Source: Klenkia brasiliensis
GTDB lineage: Bacteria > Actinomycetota > Actinomycetes > Mycobacteriales > Geodermatophilaceae
Direction: 5' to 3'
NCBI RefSeq assembly: GCF_900100695.1
Contig: NZ_FNCF01000010.1
Span: forward strand, 1-64,000
DNA length: 64,000 bases
Below are positions 62,540 to 64,000 of the stretch, piece after piece; within the stretch, counting starts at the first letter, position 1; each line of letters opens with the position of its first letter. Made by a program: the position numbers and the translations under genes. The notes beneath the pieces are model-generated. The model worked only from the letters and a program-made list of their open reading frames with translations. It had not been told where the DNA came from and searched no databases.

Positions 62540-62611
62540 CCCGCGCGGTCGAGGTCCCCGCCCCCGCGACGACGGTCGCCGCGGCACGGTTCTCCCCGGC
62601 GACGTTGGGCC

Positions 62612-62738
62612 CTGAGTCGCCTTGCGGTTCAGAGCTCGAGTGCGCTGAGTCGCCGGGCGCTTCAGAGCACGAGGGCGATGAGTCGCTGGGCGACCCAGGT
62701 GTGCTCGAGCTCTGACCCGCTGGGGGACTCAGCGCACG
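62612..62738. repeat. 33-bp direct repeats with an inverted copy
   Basis: Two adjacent 33-base units begin CTGAGTCGCC (62612-62644 and 62645-62677). A third partial unit (ATGAGTCGCTGGGCG) follows, and then an inverted copy (about 62699-62738, GTGCTCGAGCTCTGAC...GACTCAGCGCAC). The block sits in the 256-base gap between two convergent genes and can fold into a large hairpin, so it may act as a terminator as well as a repeat. Confidence 0.7.
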
Positions 62739-62795
62739 ACGTCGGCCGAGGACACCTCCCGAGGACGGACGCGACCTCTTCCCGGCGCCGGGCCG

Positions 62796-63182
62796 TCATC
62801 CAGCACGCGGGGCGGCGACCTCCCACAGGTGGCCGGCCGGGTCGGCGAAGGTCGCCGTCCGCACGCCCCACGGCCGGTCCTGCGGGCCGTTGCGCAGCGG
62901 CACCCTCAGCTCGGCGAGCTCGGCGCACACCGCGTCGACGTCGGCGACCTCGACGGTGAGCAGGCACCGCGCTGCCCCCGGGGATCCCACGGCACCGGGC
63001 TCCACCAGGTCGCCGGCCTGGTCGGCCTGCAGCAGGTTGACCACCACGTTGCCGATGGACAGCGCGGTCGAGACGTCGTCGGCGAACAGCTCGTGGCCCT
63101 CGAACACCGCGGCGTAGAACCGGCGGGCGGCGTCGAGGTCCTCGACGAACAGGGTGATGGTCTGCAGGTCGCGCAGCGGCAC
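62796..63182 (-). CDS. VOC-family (glyoxalase-like) protein
   Basis: A 128-residue single-module VOC protein (LQTITLFVEDLDAARRFYAAVFEG, then CLLTVEVADVDAVCAELAEL and GVRTATFADPAGHLWEVA). Such proteins bind metal or small ligands, including antibiotics; the His/Glu ligands at the end (HLWEVA) are present. GTG 63182 has GAGGAG upstream. It follows the partial ligase gene on the same strand, 55 bases away. Confidence 0.85.
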   Translation of the reverse strand: MPLRDLQTITLFVEDLDAARRFYAAVFEGHELFADDVSTALSIGNVVVNLLQADQAGDLVEPGAVGSPGAARCLLTVEVADVDAVCAELAELRVPLRNGPQDRPWGVRTATFADPAGHLWEVAAPRAG

Positions 63183-63237
63183 GGTCAGCTCCTCGGTCGG
63201 GGGTCGTCGGAGCTGGGACCGGCCGGGCGGGCCGGAC

Positions 63238-64000
63238 TCATCGCGGGACCGGCGTCCAGCCCTCCGCCGTCCGCAGCGGGCCCTTGAGCACCTTGCCGCC
63301 GGCGTTGCGCGGCAGCGGCCCGTCGAGCACCCGCACCCACTGCGGCACCTTGTAGTCGGCCAGCCGGTGCCGGGCGAACGCGGCGAACTCCGCGAGGTCC
63401 AGCGGCTCGCGCACCAGCAGGACCGCGCCCACCTTCTCCCCCATCACGTCGTCCGGGACGCCGACGACGGCGACCTCCAGGACGTCGGGGTGCTCGGCGA
63501 GGGCGTTCTCCACCTCGACGGAGTACACGTTCTCCCCGCCCCGGTTGATCATGTCCTTGGCCCGGTCGACGATCCGGACCAGGCCCTCGGCGTCGATCGT
63601 CGCGAGGTCGCCGGTGTGCAGCCAGCCGCCCCGGAAGGTCTCCGCCGTCCGGGCCGGGTCGCCCCAGTACCCGGTCGCGACGTTGGGCCCGCGGACGAGC
63701 AGCTCCCCGACGCCGGTGTCCGGGTCGGGCCGGTCGACCGCGACGTCGACCACGGGGGCCGGGAAGCCGACGGAGTCGGCGTGCGCGTCGGTCCAGGCGT
63801 CGGGCAGGAAGGTGGCCAGCGCGCTGGTCTCCGACAGGCCGAACCCGTTGCCCAGCCGGGTGCCCGGGAACGCCGCGCGCAGCCGGTGCACCAGCTCGGG
63901 GGCCATCGGCGCCCCGCCGTAGGACAGCGCCCGCACGCTGGACACGTCGGTGGTGGCGAGGTCGGGGTGCCGCATCACGAGCTCGTAGATGGTCGGCACG
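63238..64000 (-). CDS. AMP-dependent acyl-CoA ligase (5), 5' part beyond window
   Basis: This is the C-terminal 254 or so residues of a fifth acyl-CoA ligase; the N-terminal half lies past the right edge. Visible motifs are GFGLSETSAL, GYWGDPARTAETFRGGWLHTGDLA, DRAKDMINRGGENVYSVEVE and LPRNAGGKVLKGPL with the catalytic Lys. It resembles ligases of the benzoate or long-chain group. It is on the same strand as the VOC gene and continues the catabolic theme. Confidence 0.92.
   Translation of the reverse strand, partial: VPTIYELVMRHPDLATTDVSSVRALSYGGAPMAPELVHRLRAAFPGTRLGNGFGLSETSALATFLPDAWTDAHADSVGFPAPVVDVAVDRPDPDTGVGELLVRGPNVATGYWGDPARTAETFRGGWLHTGDLATIDAEGLVRIVDRAKDMINRGGENVYSVEVENALAEHPDVLEVAVVGVPDDVMGEKVGAVLLVREPLDLAEFAAFARHRLADYKVPQWVRVLDGPLPRNAGGKVLKGPLRTAEGWTPVPR

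Noticed and set aside
62612-62738. CRISPR or attachment site
   Set aside because: Repeats have no unique spacers of regular size, no cas genes or integrase are near, and one copy is inverted, which fits a hairpin repeat better.

Overview
The window is very GC-rich and uses many GTG starts, a few TTG starts, and GTGA or ATGA stop/start overlaps. F420-type oxidoreductases, an ECF42-type sigma factor, excalibur and class F sortase genes, and several lipoproteins point to a high-GC actinobacterium. A Geodermatophilaceae-like soil actinomycete is a reasonable guess from gene style only. No tRNA, rRNA, CRISPR array, transposase or integrase was recognised. No gap between genes exceeds 300 bases; the largest are 62540-62795, 47031-47245 and 14644-14830.

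0-5 kb is a restriction-modification island. It holds a complete hsdM, a translationally coupled upstream gene that looks like an HsdM whose catalytic motifs have decayed, with an HTH in front and an HsdS-like tail behind, and a divergent coiled-coil protein with a possible PD-(D/E)XK-like domain. The divergent promoter carries three TGATAA half sites. 5-10.9 kb holds an aldo/keto reductase divergent from a MerR regulator and a membrane protein across a perfect 30-bp palindrome, then a GIY-YIG protein, a lipoprotein and an Old Yellow Enzyme. 11-12.5 kb is an AbiE-type (type IV) toxin-antitoxin pair with an inverted-repeat operator.

12.5-23 kb is mostly envelope and regulation: lipoproteins, an ECF42 sigma factor with its DGPF partner and a matching candidate autoregulated promoter, a PASTA lipoprotein, a DUF4407 membrane pair, a MarR/FAD-monooxygenase/SDR unit with an operator, a fasciclin lipoprotein, and an excalibur protein followed by a sortase whose ribosome site lies in a strong hairpin. 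22.9-27.4 kb carries two tandem membrane GGDEF-EAL proteins. 27.4-33 kb carries jetABC (MksFEB-like condensin, Wadjet family) with no jetD next to it. 33-37 kb encodes an alpha/beta hydrolase, two exported matrixin-like metalloproteases, a NUDIX-like protein and an exported HNH nuclease.

37-64 kb is a CoA-linked catabolic region: a branched-chain-type (LIV) ABC importer, five AMP-forming acyl-CoA ligases, two thiolases, three CoA thioesterases, two SDRs, a DapB-like dehydrogenase, an F420-type oxidoreductase, SnoaL and VOC proteins, a DUF1295 membrane enzyme, a carotenoid oxygenase and a double HxlR regulator. Genes are packed into long overlapping operons that run outward from two divergent promoter regions (near 47.1 kb and 57.5 kb). 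A 15-bp motif occurs at three places in these two regions, which suggests one shared regulator. The likely job is uptake, CoA activation and beta-oxidation-like breakdown of a hydrophobic carboxylic acid; the substrate cannot be named from sequence.
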